Origin: Lachnospiraceae bacterium
Lineage (GTDB): Bacteria > Bacillota > Clostridia > Lachnospirales > Lachnospiraceae
Assembly (NCBI GenBank): GCA_024403585.1
Contig: JAKSRN010000057.1
Span: forward strand, 1 to 9,491
Length of the DNA stretch: 9,491 nucleotides
Reading direction: 5' to 3'
A model generated the notes under the pieces. The model saw nothing but the letters and a program-made list of their open reading frames with translations, did not search any database and was not told the origin of the DNA. The position numbers and the translations under genes are program-made. Of this stretch, positions 1 to 6,017 are shown one piece after another; position 1 is the stretch's first letter; each line of letters starts with the position of its first letter.

Positions 1-93
1 GGAATTTTATCGTAAGATAGGAAGAATAGCATATCCGACAGTAGTCGGTTGTTGTTAGTTCAGATAAAAAAAGAATAGTATTCAAATTTGGAA

Positions 94-128
94 GGCAATC
101 CGCTGCAAGAGACGGGTTGCCTTTTTTT
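94..128 (+). terminator. Intrinsic terminator of an upstream gene
   Basis: A 9-bp stem pairs 94-102 (GGCAATCCG) with 113-121 (CGGGTTGCC), with one G-U pair and a 10-nt loop, followed by seven T residues (122-128). This is a classic rho-independent terminator for plus-strand transcription entering from the left edge. It insulates the etfB promoter from upstream read-through. The gene it serves is mostly or wholly outside the window. Confidence 0.85.
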
Positions 129-181
129 GCACAAAAAGCAGGATCTTGATTTGTGAATGTTTCCGAAATACTAACTGCAAC

Positions 182-217
182 TGGTAATGCCTTATGGAAT
201 GTGTCATAATATAGATA
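182..217 (+). promoter_or_regulatory. Probable extended -10 promoter of the etfB-etfA-lctD operon
   Basis: TGT-CATAAT at 202-210 matches an extended -10 element (TGn followed by five of six TATAAT bases). No good -35 is visible at the expected distance; the best is a poor match near 182-187, which would fit an activator-assisted or extended -10 promoter. Transcription would begin near 217, directly before the palindrome at 220-238, leaving a leader of about 170 nt. The call is by eye only. Confidence 0.45.
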
Positions 218-219
218 AG

Positions 220-238
220 AAATTGGTGCTACCAATTT
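220..238. promoter_or_regulatory. FadR/PdhR-type operator palindrome upstream of etfB
   Basis: This is a perfect inverted repeat, AAATTGGT-GCT-ACCAATTT. Its 7-nt core arms and 3-nt spacer are the same as those of the site at 4549-4565 between gntR and larA. FadR-subfamily GntR regulators such as PdhR and LldR bind palindromes of the type ATTGGT-N3-ACCAAT. The site starts a few bases after the predicted transcription start, a position that suits repression by the regulator encoded at 3837-4505. The sequence identity is seen directly; the regulator pairing is inferred. Confidence 0.75.
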
Positions 239-387
239 GAAGGCAGCAAGTATTCCCATTCCTGGGGGTCGTAAAGACCTGGAAAGAGGTCTAGGAGATG
301 CGAATACCTGCTTTAAGGGAAATGAAAACAAAAGAGAGAAAACAAAAGAGAAAAAACAAGCGAGAAAATCAGGAGAGGAGAATTCAG
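239..387 (+). other. Leader region of the etfB operon with small hairpins and a purine-rich tandem repeat
   Basis: The untranslated stretch before etfB contains two small hairpins: CCCA/TGGG at 255-266, and AGACCT/AGGTCT at 275-292 with a GGAAAG loop. A polypurine section follows in which the 14-mer GAAAACAAAAGAGA occurs twice in perfect tandem (324-337 and 338-351), with a third copy matching at 11 of 14 positions (352-365). The ribosome-binding site GAGGAG is at 375-380. I do not recognise a known riboswitch here. An in-frame ATG at 298 would add 30 lysine- and arginine-rich residues encoded by the repeat, which is not credible for EtfB. Confidence 0.5.
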
Positions 388-1176
388 ATGAAAATACTTG
401 TTTGTATCAAACAGGTCCCTGCCAGCAATAAAGTGGAAGTGGATCCTGTTACAGGTGTACTGAAAAGAAACGGCGTGGATTCCAAGATGAATCCTTATGA
501 TCTGTATGCCATCGAGACAGCCCTTCGTATTCGTCAGCAGACCGGTGGAAGCATCAGCGTTGTGACTATGGGTCCGCCACAGGCAGAAAAGGTGATCCGG
601 GAGGCATTTTCCATGGGTGTGGATGAGGGTGCGATCCTGTCAGACCGCAAGTTCGGAGGCGCGGATGTGCTGGCAACAAGCTATACCATTGCCCAGGGAA
701 TTAAGAAAATGGGAGACTTTGATCTGATCCTCTGCGGAAAACAGACGACAGACGGAGATACTGCTCAGGTTGGACCGGAGATTTCAGAGTGGCTGGGTAT
801 CCCAAGCGTCAGCAATGTGTGTGAGATCCGTGAGGTGAATGAAAAGGACATGGTGATCGCCATGGACATGGCAGAGGATATCGAGATCACAAGAATCCAG
901 TACCCTTGTCTGCTGGCTGTGGATAAGGATATTTTCCAGCCAAGACTGCCATCTTATCTGAAGAAACAGGCCTCTAAAGACCGCGAGATTCCGGTATATA
1001 CCTTTGCGGATATGGAGGATCAGGATGAGATGCACTATGGTCTCAATGGTTCCCCAACCCAGGTACAGCGGATCTTCCCTCCGGAAGTGAATGATTCCCA
1101 GGAATTCTGGGAGGGCAGCGGAGCAGAGCTGGCAGAGAGACTGTTTGACAAAGTCAGAGAACTGAAATTCATCTAA
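388..1176 (+). CDS. etfB: Electron transfer flavoprotein beta subunit (EtfB/LctB), lactate dehydrogenase-associated
   Basis: EtfB pairs with EtfA in the cytoplasm and carries the second flavin of an electron-transfer flavoprotein. In the lactate dehydrogenase/Etf complex of Acetobacterium woodii this subunit holds the bifurcating FAD and the NAD(H) site. The protein is 262 residues, normal for the family. It opens with the typical MKILVCIKQVP strand, has the NPYDLYAIETALR segment at 35-47, and the family signature CGKQTTDGDTAQVGPE at 116-131, which forms the nucleotide-binding loop. The start at 388 is chosen because GAGGAG lies 7 nt upstream and family similarity begins exactly there. It is first in a three-gene operon, 10 nt before etfA, with lctD downstream. 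Family assignment is very secure. The bifurcating (rather than simple electron-carrying) role is inferred from the neighbours and the ferredoxin domain of EtfA. Confidence 0.95.
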   Translation: MKILVCIKQVPASNKVEVDPVTGVLKRNGVDSKMNPYDLYAIETALRIRQQTGGSISVVTMGPPQAEKVIREAFSMGVDEGAILSDRKFGGADVLATSYTIAQGIKKMGDFDLILCGKQTTDGDTAQVGPEISEWLGIPSVSNVCEIREVNEKDMVIAMDMAEDIEITRIQYPCLLAVDKDIFQPRLPSYLKKQASKDREIPVYTFADMEDQDEMHYGLNGSPTQVQRIFPPEVNDSQEFWEGSGAELAERLFDKVRELKFI

Positions 1177-1186
1177 GGAGGCAGCT

Positions 1187-2377
1187 ATGGGAAAATTAGT
1201 AATCGATCAGTCAAAGATTGAAGATCTTCAGGCACTCATTGACATCTGTCCCTTTGGTGCCATGGAAGACAAGGATGGCAAGCTGGAGATCAACGCAGCC
1301 TGCAAAACCTGTAAATTATGTGTGAAAAAAGGCCCGAAAGGCGCTGTTACTTATATTGAAGACGGAAGACCGGAGATCGACAAGTCCCTTTGGAAGGGCA
1401 TCACTGTCTATGTAGATCATGTGGACAGCAAGATCCACCCGGTAACCATGGAGCTTATCGGTAAGGCAAAAGAACTGGCCGCAAAGATCAGTCATCCGGT
1501 ATATGCCCTGTTCATCGGCAGCGACCTGGATGGCAAAGCAGAGGAACTCCTTCACTATGGTGTGGACAAAGTATTTGTGTACGATCACGAAAAGCTGGCC
1601 CGCTTCATGATCCAGCCATACACAACAGTGTTTGAGGATTTCATCAACAAGATCAAACCATCCAGCATTTTAGTCGGAGCAACTACCGTGGGTCGTCAGC
1701 TGGCTCCCCGTGTGGCAGCCCGCATGAAAACCGGTCTGACCGCAGACTGCACTATTCTGGATATGAGCGAAACCACCGATCTGGAGCAGATCCGTCCCGC
1801 TTTCGGGGGCAATATCATGGCCCATATCCGTACCCCATATAACCGTCCGCAGATGGCTACCGTCCGCTACAAGGTTATGAATGCACCAGAGAGAAGCGAC
1901 GAGCTTTCCGGTGAGATTCAGCCGATGTCCATCGAGGAGGAGAAGCTGGCCACCGGCATGGAAGTGCTGGACATCATTCAGAAAAAGAAAGAAGCCCTGA
2001 TTGAAAATGCTGACGTCCTCATTGTGGCAGGCCGCGGCATCAAAAAGCAGGAGGATCTGGCCATGATTCAGGAACTGGCTGACCTCTTAGGCGGAATGGT
2101 TGCAGGAACAAGACCAATGATCGAGGCCGGCTGGCTGGATGCAAAGAGACAGGTTGGTCTGTCTGGAAGAACCGTTCGTCCGAAGCTGATCATCACCTGT
2201 GGTGTATCCGGTTCTGTCCAGTTTGTGGCAGGAATGAAGAATTCCGATACCATCGTGGCAATCAATACAGATCCGAATGCCAGCATTTTCAAGACAGCAC
2301 ACTATTGTCTGACCGGAGATCTCTATGAGATCATTCCGGATCTGATTGCGAAGATCAAGGCATCCAAGGGGGTATAA
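1187..2377 (+). CDS. etfA: Electron transfer flavoprotein alpha subunit with N-terminal ferredoxin-like domain (EtfA/LctC)
   Basis: EtfA holds the electron-transferring FAD and shuttles electrons between EtfB and the partner dehydrogenase. At 396 residues it is longer than a plain EtfA (about 320) because residues 1-65 form a ferredoxin-like extension. This has C39-x2-C42-x2-C45 plus an isolated C21-P22, the right set for one [4Fe-4S] cluster. The EtfA N-terminal domain runs from about 72 to 235. The C-terminal FAD domain (about 270-396) shows GTRPMIEAGW, GLSGRTVRPK, CGVSGSVQF and INTDPNASIF. At residue 346 phenylalanine occupies the place usually held by histidine in the SGxxQH motif. The start has AAGGAGG just upstream. 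The stop is 2 nt before the lctD start, implying translational coupling. Like LctC of A. woodii, it probably forms a trimeric complex with EtfB and LctD. Confidence 0.95.
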   Translation: MGKLVIDQSKIEDLQALIDICPFGAMEDKDGKLEINAACKTCKLCVKKGPKGAVTYIEDGRPEIDKSLWKGITVYVDHVDSKIHPVTMELIGKAKELAAKISHPVYALFIGSDLDGKAEELLHYGVDKVFVYDHEKLARFMIQPYTTVFEDFINKIKPSSILVGATTVGRQLAPRVAARMKTGLTADCTILDMSETTDLEQIRPAFGGNIMAHIRTPYNRPQMATVRYKVMNAPERSDELSGEIQPMSIEEEKLATGMEVLDIIQKKKEALIENADVLIVAGRGIKKQEDLAMIQELADLLGGMVAGTRPMIEAGWLDAKRQVGLSGRTVRPKLIITCGVSGSVQFVAGMKNSDTIVAINTDPNASIFKTAHYCLTGDLYEIIPDLIAKIKASKGV

Positions 2378-2379
2378 AG

Positions 2380-3783
2380 ATGGCAGTGTATAAGAAATTA
2401 TCAGCAGAAGATATTGCATATATCCGTACAGTCATCCCGGATCCGGGCAGGGTTCTCTTAGGGGATGACATCAATGAAGAGTACAGCCATGATGAGCTGT
2501 CCGGAACCAACAGTTATCCGGATGTTGTTGTGCGTGCTCTTTCTACAGAGGAAATTTCCAGGGTGATGGCCTATGCTTATGAGCATGATATTCCGGTGAC
2601 CCCTCGTGGAGCCGGCACCGGTCTGGTTGGTTCGTCTGTTCCTATGGAGCATGGAATCATGATTGAGACCACTCTGATGAATCACATTCTGGAGCTGGAT
2701 GAGGAAAATCTGACCGTTACAGTGGAGCCGGGTGTCCTCCTGATGGAGCTGGCTGCATTCGTTGAGAGTCATGACTTCTTTTATCCACCGGATCCGGGTG
2801 AGAAATCCGCTACCATCGGCGGCAACATCAGCACCAACGCCGGCGGCATGCGTGCTGTAAAATACGGCGTTACAAGAGACTACGTGCGTGGCCTTGAAGT
2901 GGTACTTCCGGACGGAAGAATCATGGAATTAGGTGGAAAAGTGGTAAAAAACAGTTCTGGATACGACCTGAAGGACCTGATTGTGGGTTCTGAGGGCACT
3001 CTGTGCATGGTTACAAAAGCTATTCTGAAGCTGCTGTCTCTGCCGAAAAAGACCATTTCCCTGCTGGTTCCGTTCCCGACACTGGAACAGGCAATCGATA
3101 CTGTACCAAAGATTGTATCCAGCAAATCTGTGCCAACTGCGATCGAGTTCATGCAGAGAGAGGTTATCATCGATGCGGAAGAGTATCTGGGCAGAAAATT
3201 CCCTGATAACTCCGCAGATGCTTATCTGTTACTGAAATTTGATGGCAATACTACAGAAGAAGTGGAAGCCGAGTATGATGATGTAGCAAAACTCTGCCTG
3301 GCAGAGGGTGCTATTGATGTTCTGATCTCAGATACAGAGGAGAGGGATGAGTCAATCTGGAAGGCGAGGGGGGCATTTCTTGAGGCAATCAAGGGTTCCA
3401 CCAGCTACATGGATGAGGTAGACTGCGTTGTTCCTCGAAACTGTGTCAATGAGCTGGTTCAGTATATCCATACTTTGAACGAGCAGGAGCAGATCCGCAT
3501 CAAGTCCTTCGGCCATGCGGGAGATGGAAATCTGCACGTCTATATTCTGAAAGACGATCTGTCCGACGAAGAGTGGGAGATCAGGATGAATAAGGTCATG
3601 GATCTGATCTATGACAAGGCGCATCAGCTGCGCGGTCAGGTATCCGGTGAGCATGGAATCGGTTTTGCAAAGAAACCATATCTGTCCAAATCGCTGTCAG
3701 CGGATACGCTGGGTCTTATGAAGGGAATCAAGGCAGCATTTGACCCGAAAAATCTGCTGAATCCACATAAGATCTGTCAGTAA
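2380..3783 (+). CDS. lctD: FAD-linked D-lactate dehydrogenase, GlcD/LctD type
   Basis: This flavoprotein oxidises a 2-hydroxyacid, here most likely lactate to pyruvate, and hands electrons to EtfBA. The 467-residue length suits the GlcD/LctD group. The N-terminal PCMH-type FAD-binding domain shows PRGAGTGLVG at 75-84, the flavin-contacting stretch DPGEKSATIGGNISTNAGG at 138-156, and GSEGTL at 203-208. The C-terminal FAD-oxidase domain carries the metal and substrate motifs GHAGDGNLHV (378-387) and GEHGIG (423-428), whose histidines and glutamate normally bind a divalent metal. The start at 2380 follows AAGGGGG at 2366-2372, which overlaps the end of etfA. Glycolate or other 2-hydroxyacids are possible substrates from sequence alone. 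The Etf genes and the nearby larA make lactate the best call. There are no membrane segments, so it is expected to be cytoplasmic. Confidence 0.9.
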   Translation: MAVYKKLSAEDIAYIRTVIPDPGRVLLGDDINEEYSHDELSGTNSYPDVVVRALSTEEISRVMAYAYEHDIPVTPRGAGTGLVGSSVPMEHGIMIETTLMNHILELDEENLTVTVEPGVLLMELAAFVESHDFFYPPDPGEKSATIGGNISTNAGGMRAVKYGVTRDYVRGLEVVLPDGRIMELGGKVVKNSSGYDLKDLIVGSEGTLCMVTKAILKLLSLPKKTISLLVPFPTLEQAIDTVPKIVSSKSVPTAIEFMQREVIIDAEEYLGRKFPDNSADAYLLLKFDGNTTEEVEAEYDDVAKLCLAEGAIDVLISDTEERDESIWKARGAFLEAIKGSTSYMDEVDCVVPRNCVNELVQYIHTLNEQEQIRIKSFGHAGDGNLHVYILKDDLSDEEWEIRMNKVMDLIYDKAHQLRGQVSGEHGIGFAKKPYLSKSLSADTLGLMKGIKAAFDPKNLLNPHKICQ

Positions 3784-3790
3784 AACATGC

Positions 3791-3827
3791 AAAAAAAGGT
3801 TCCTGGGAGTTTTTTCTCTCAGGAACC
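3791..3827 (-). terminator. Intrinsic terminator of gntR, possibly bidirectional
   Basis: A 12-bp stem, 3798-3809 (GGTTCCTGGGAG) with 3816-3827 (CTCTCAGGAACC), has one G-U pair and a T6 loop. Read on the minus strand it is followed by seven U residues (complement of 3791-3797), giving a strong terminator for gntR. Read on the plus strand the tail is only a weak CTGTTCTT, so termination of the etfB operon here is likely but less efficient. The hairpin fills the 53-nt gap between the two convergent stop codons. Confidence 0.85.
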
Positions 3828-3836
3828 CTGTTCTTA

Positions 3837-4505
3837 TCAGTCTGTAAGTAAAGCATCTACGATGTCATAGTGGGTGGAAATCGCCTGGATTCCTGCATCG
3901 AAATCCTTTCTTCGGAGCGCATCTGTCAGCGCATGGTGGCAGCGATGGGTTTTCATTCGGCCCTCCTCACTCAGACGCTGCAGGTTTTTGTCGACGGTGG
4001 AGAGGAAGACGGAGGAAAGGGCAGTACTGGTCATCAGCATCAGAGAATTGCCGCAAAATTCTATGAGCATCTGGTGAAAATGCAGATCCTCCTGGGAGCG
4101 TTTCGCCTGCTCCATTGCATCAATCCTGACAGCAAGTTCCTGCAACAGCTCCACCTGCTCCTCTGTGACGGTGGTGATGAGCTGGCGCAGAGCTTCGATT
4201 TCCAGGGCACGGCGCATCTGATTGATCTCCAGAGGATTCGTTTTGTTGATCAGGGTGAGGATTTCGAAGGATTCCGTAAAAAACTTGCTGATATCTCCGG
4301 TAAGATAATTGCCGGACCCCTGGCGGCTCTCGATCATGCCAAGGCTGGACATGGTTCGAAGGGCTTCGCGGATGGAATTGCGGCCAAGATTCAGGCGGGC
4401 AGACAGTTCTCGTTCCGTAGGCAGTTTGTTGCCGATGCGGAGCCGGTCTGCTTTGATTTCCTCTTTTATATAGTCAACCACAGTCTGATATAATTTATCT
4501 TCCAT
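3837..4505 (-). CDS. GntR-family transcriptional regulator, FadR/FCD subfamily (LctA/LldR-like)
   Basis: A predicted dimeric DNA-binding repressor or activator that responds to a small carboxylic acid. It is 222 residues long. The winged helix-turn-helix covers about 1-70, with the GntR signature LPTERELSARLNLGRNSIREALRTM and the wing sequence RQGSGNYL. The helical FCD effector domain covers about 90-215. Its usual metal-binding set is present as D140, H144, H190 and H212, so a metal-coordinated acid such as lactate is a plausible ligand. The start at 4505 follows AGGAGG (complement of 4513-4518) by 7 nt. It faces away from larA, and its upstream region contains the AATTGGT-N3-ACCAATT palindrome also found before etfB, so it most likely controls itself, larA and the etf operon. 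In A. woodii the regulator (lctA) heads the lct operon; here it sits inverted between lctD and the racemase gene. Confidence 0.9.
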   Translation of the reverse strand: MEDKLYQTVVDYIKEEIKADRLRIGNKLPTERELSARLNLGRNSIREALRTMSSLGMIESRQGSGNYLTGDISKFFTESFEILTLINKTNPLEINQMRRALEIEALRQLITTVTEEQVELLQELAVRIDAMEQAKRSQEDLHFHQMLIEFCGNSLMLMTSTALSSVFLSTVDKNLQRLSEEGRMKTHRCHHALTDALRRKDFDAGIQAISTHYDIVDALLTD

Positions 4506-4512
4506 GTGGATA

Positions 4513-4559
4513 CCTCCTGTAATAATAGATCACTGAATTGGACAGTCAAATTGGTTATA
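4513..4559 (-). promoter_or_regulatory. Candidate gntR promoter and ribosome-binding site
   Basis: On the minus strand an extended -10, TGG-TATAAC (complement of 4554-4562), lies inside the palindrome. It would start transcription near 4547 and give a leader of about 40 nt with AGGAGG at the complement of 4513-4518. A second pair, TTGACT (complement of 4544-4549) and TATTAT (complement of 4522-4527) with a 16-nt spacer, looks better by consensus, but it would start inside the ribosome-binding site, so I rank it lower. Either option puts the operator within or beside the promoter, pointing to autoregulation. Confidence 0.4.
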
Positions 4560-4565
4560 CCAATT
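4549..4565. promoter_or_regulatory. FadR/PdhR-type operator palindrome between gntR and larA
   Basis: AATTGGT-TAT-ACCAATT is a perfect inverted repeat with the same arms and spacer length as the site at 220-238. A further half site, AATTGG, lies 13 nt upstream at 4536-4541 and may be an accessory contact. The palindrome sits in the intergenic region shared by gntR and larA, so one bound dimer could control both directions. Binding by the adjacent regulator is inferred. Confidence 0.75.
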
Positions 4566-4580
4566 CATGCTTCTTAGTAT
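4551..4580 (+). promoter_or_regulatory. Candidate larA promoter overlapping the operator
   Basis: A weak -35 (TTGGTT, 4551-4556) and a -10-like TAGTAT (4575-4580) are 18 nt apart. The -35 lies within the palindrome at 4549-4565, so regulator binding would block RNA polymerase. Transcription would start near 4587, about 20 nt before the larA start codon. The matches are modest, so this is a positional inference. Confidence 0.35.
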
Positions 4581-4606
4581 ACCCTATTTTCGAAAGGAAA
4601 CAAAGT

Positions 4607-5884
4607 ATGATTATTCATTTACCATATAGCACGACAGGAATGGAGCTGAAGATCTCTGATGATCTGGATGTGGAGATCCTGGAATCCGCCATTACAGGCA
4701 TGCCGAAACCGGAACTTAGTGAGGATGAACTGGTGCTGCAGGCGATGCAGATGCCGATCGGTTCAAGACGGCTGGCAGAACTGGCAGCAGGAAAGGAGAA
4801 GGTCGTAATCATTTGCTCCGATCACACCCGTCCGGTGCCAAGCAAACATATCATCCCCTTTATGCTGAAAGAGATCAGGGAGGGAAATCCGGATGCGGAC
4901 ATTACCCTTCTGATTGCTACGGGCTTTCACCGGGCAACTACCAGAGAAGAGCTGGTGGGTAAATTTGGCGAGGAGATCGTGGATCACGAAAAAATCCTTG
5001 TCCATGACAGCCGGGATATGGAGGCGATGGTCAATATCGGGATCCTGCCATCCGGTGCCCCACTGCTGATCAACCGCATTGCGGCAGAGGCAGATCTGCT
5101 GGTAAGCGAGGGCTTTATTGAGACCCATTTCTTTGCCGGCTTCTCCGGCGGACGAAAAAGCGTCCTTCCAGGGGTTTCCAGTCAGGTAACTGTTCTTGGC
5201 AACCACTGTGCGGAATTTATTGATTCTCCTTACAGCCGCACCGGTATTCTGGAGAATAACCCGATCCACAGAGATATGATCGCCGCTGCAGAGATGGCGA
5301 ATCTGAAATATATTGTTAATGTAGTTATTGATGCAGAGAAGAGGGTGGTGCATGCGGTTGCCGGTGATGCGATCAAAGCCCATGAAGCCGGCTGCGATTT
5401 CCTGCGCCGCTACTGCCAGGTGACACCGAAAGCGAAGGCAGACATTGCGATTTCCACTAACGGTGGTTATCCGCTGGATCAGAATATGTACCAGTCCGTT
5501 AAGGGCATGACAGCAGCAGAAGCAGCTGCAAAGGATGGGGGTATCATCATCATGGTATCCAATTGTGGTGACGGACATGGCGGTGAGGGCTTCTATCAGG
5601 CTCTGAAGGAGTGCGAGAGTCCTGAAAAGCTGATGGAAGAGATTCTTACAGTTCCACAGAATCAGACAAAGCCGGATCAGTGGGAATACCAGATCCAGGC
5701 CAGAATCCTGATGCGTCACAGAGTGATCTATGTAATGTGTGAGGAAAAGCGAGCCATGGCAAGAGAGATGGGCTTTGAGACAGCTTCTGATGTGAATGAG
5801 GCGCTGGCAATGGCGCTGCAGGATGCTGGGGAGAGGCCGCATATTACGGTTATTCCGGATGGAGTATCCGTGATGGTTCGATGA
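4607..5884 (+). CDS. larA: Nickel-dependent lactate racemase, LarA family
   Basis: LarA interconverts D- and L-lactate in the cytoplasm using a nickel-pincer nucleotide cofactor bound to a lysine. From the ATG at 4607 the protein is 425 residues, essentially the length of Lactiplantibacillus plantarum LarA. Its key residues fall at the same numbers: D72 and R75 (SDHTRP), H108 (GFHRAT), H174 and the cofactor lysine K184 (THFFAGFSGGRK), and H200 (LGNH). The later YQSVKGM stretch (295-301) and W359 also match active-site regions of the family. The start at 4607 is preferred over an in-frame ATG at 4538 because AAAGGAAA lies just upstream (4593-4600), the protein then aligns without an extension, and the earlier start would put the operator inside the gene. 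With the etf-lctD operon it would allow use of both lactate isomers. Some LarA homologues act on other 2-hydroxyacids, so the substrate is inferred. No larB, larC or larE is present here. Confidence 0.88.
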   Translation: MIIHLPYSTTGMELKISDDLDVEILESAITGMPKPELSEDELVLQAMQMPIGSRRLAELAAGKEKVVIICSDHTRPVPSKHIIPFMLKEIREGNPDADITLLIATGFHRATTREELVGKFGEEIVDHEKILVHDSRDMEAMVNIGILPSGAPLLINRIAAEADLLVSEGFIETHFFAGFSGGRKSVLPGVSSQVTVLGNHCAEFIDSPYSRTGILENNPIHRDMIAAAEMANLKYIVNVVIDAEKRVVHAVAGDAIKAHEAGCDFLRRYCQVTPKAKADIAISTNGGYPLDQNMYQSVKGMTAAEAAAKDGGIIIMVSNCGDGHGGEGFYQALKECESPEKLMEEILTVPQNQTKPDQWEYQIQARILMRHRVIYVMCEEKRAMAREMGFETASDVNEALAMALQDAGERPHITVIPDGVSVMVR

Positions 5885-5923
5885 GAGGGTAGAATAAGAA
5901 GATACGTTCATGAAATCCACTCA

Positions 5924-5949
5924 CGGGCAGCAACTCAGGTTGCTGCCCG
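5924..5949. repeat. Perfect 11-bp stem-loop downstream of larA
   Basis: CGGGCAGCAAC (5924-5934) pairs exactly with GTTGCTGCCCG (5939-5949) around a 4-nt TCAG loop. It begins 39 nt after the larA stop codon and is very stable. It lacks a T tract on either strand, so it is not a standard intrinsic terminator. It could protect the 3' end of the larA mRNA or help end transcription in another way. Its right arm is part of the 12-nt tandem repeat. Confidence 0.7.
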
Positions 5950-5995
5950 GGTTGTTGCATGGACTGCTGCCCAGGTTGCTGCCCAGTCTGCTTCC
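5936..5995 (+). repeat. Five-copy degenerate 12-nt tandem repeat
   Basis: Five consecutive 12-mers can be aligned: CAGGTTGCTGCC (5936), CGGGTTGTTGCA (5948), TGGACTGCTGCC (5960), CAGGTTGCTGCC (5972) and CAGTCTGCTTCC (5984). Copies 1 and 4 are identical and the others diverge at two to five positions. The array overlaps the hairpin at 5924-5949, because the complement of the unit (GGCAGCAAC) occurs just before it. Tandem arrays of this size can vary in copy number between strains. Confidence 0.8.
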
Positions 5996-6003
5996 GTAGT
6001 ATT

Positions 6004-6017
6004 GTCATCCGGATGAC
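6004..6017. repeat. Perfect 14-bp palindrome, possible operator
   Basis: GTCATCCGGATGAC is a perfect palindrome with no central spacer, 146 nt before the lipoprotein start codon. It is too far upstream to overlap the core promoter unless the mRNA leader is long. It could be a regulator site, but I recognise no family for it. Confidence 0.35.

Noticed and set aside
2..58. An 18-codon frame open to the left edge (ends at a TAG at 56-58), possible C-terminus of an upstream gene
   Set aside because: It precedes a good terminator, so an upstream gene end is expected nearby. The other two plus-strand frames also reach stops within 20 nt, the fragment is too short to recognise, and nothing decides which frame is real.
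151..168. Possible Rex site (TTGTGAA half) upstream of the etfB promoter
   Set aside because: Only the left half matches the TTGTGAA-N4-TTCACAA type consensus; the right half matches at about four of seven positions.
298..387. 30-residue N-terminal extension of EtfB from an ATG at 298
   Set aside because: The extension is encoded by the purine-rich repeat, is almost only K, R, E, N and Q, and has no family counterpart. The ATG at 388 has a well-placed ribosome-binding site.
3870..4493. Long plus-strand open frame (207 codons) opposite gntR
   Set aside because: It is antisense to a clearly recognisable regulator, shows no protein family features and lacks a ribosome-binding site.
4538..4606. 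Upstream in-frame ATG for larA at 4538
   Set aside because: It would place the operator and promoter inside the gene and add 23 residues absent from LarA. The ATG at 4607 has a ribosome-binding site and gives exact family residue numbering.
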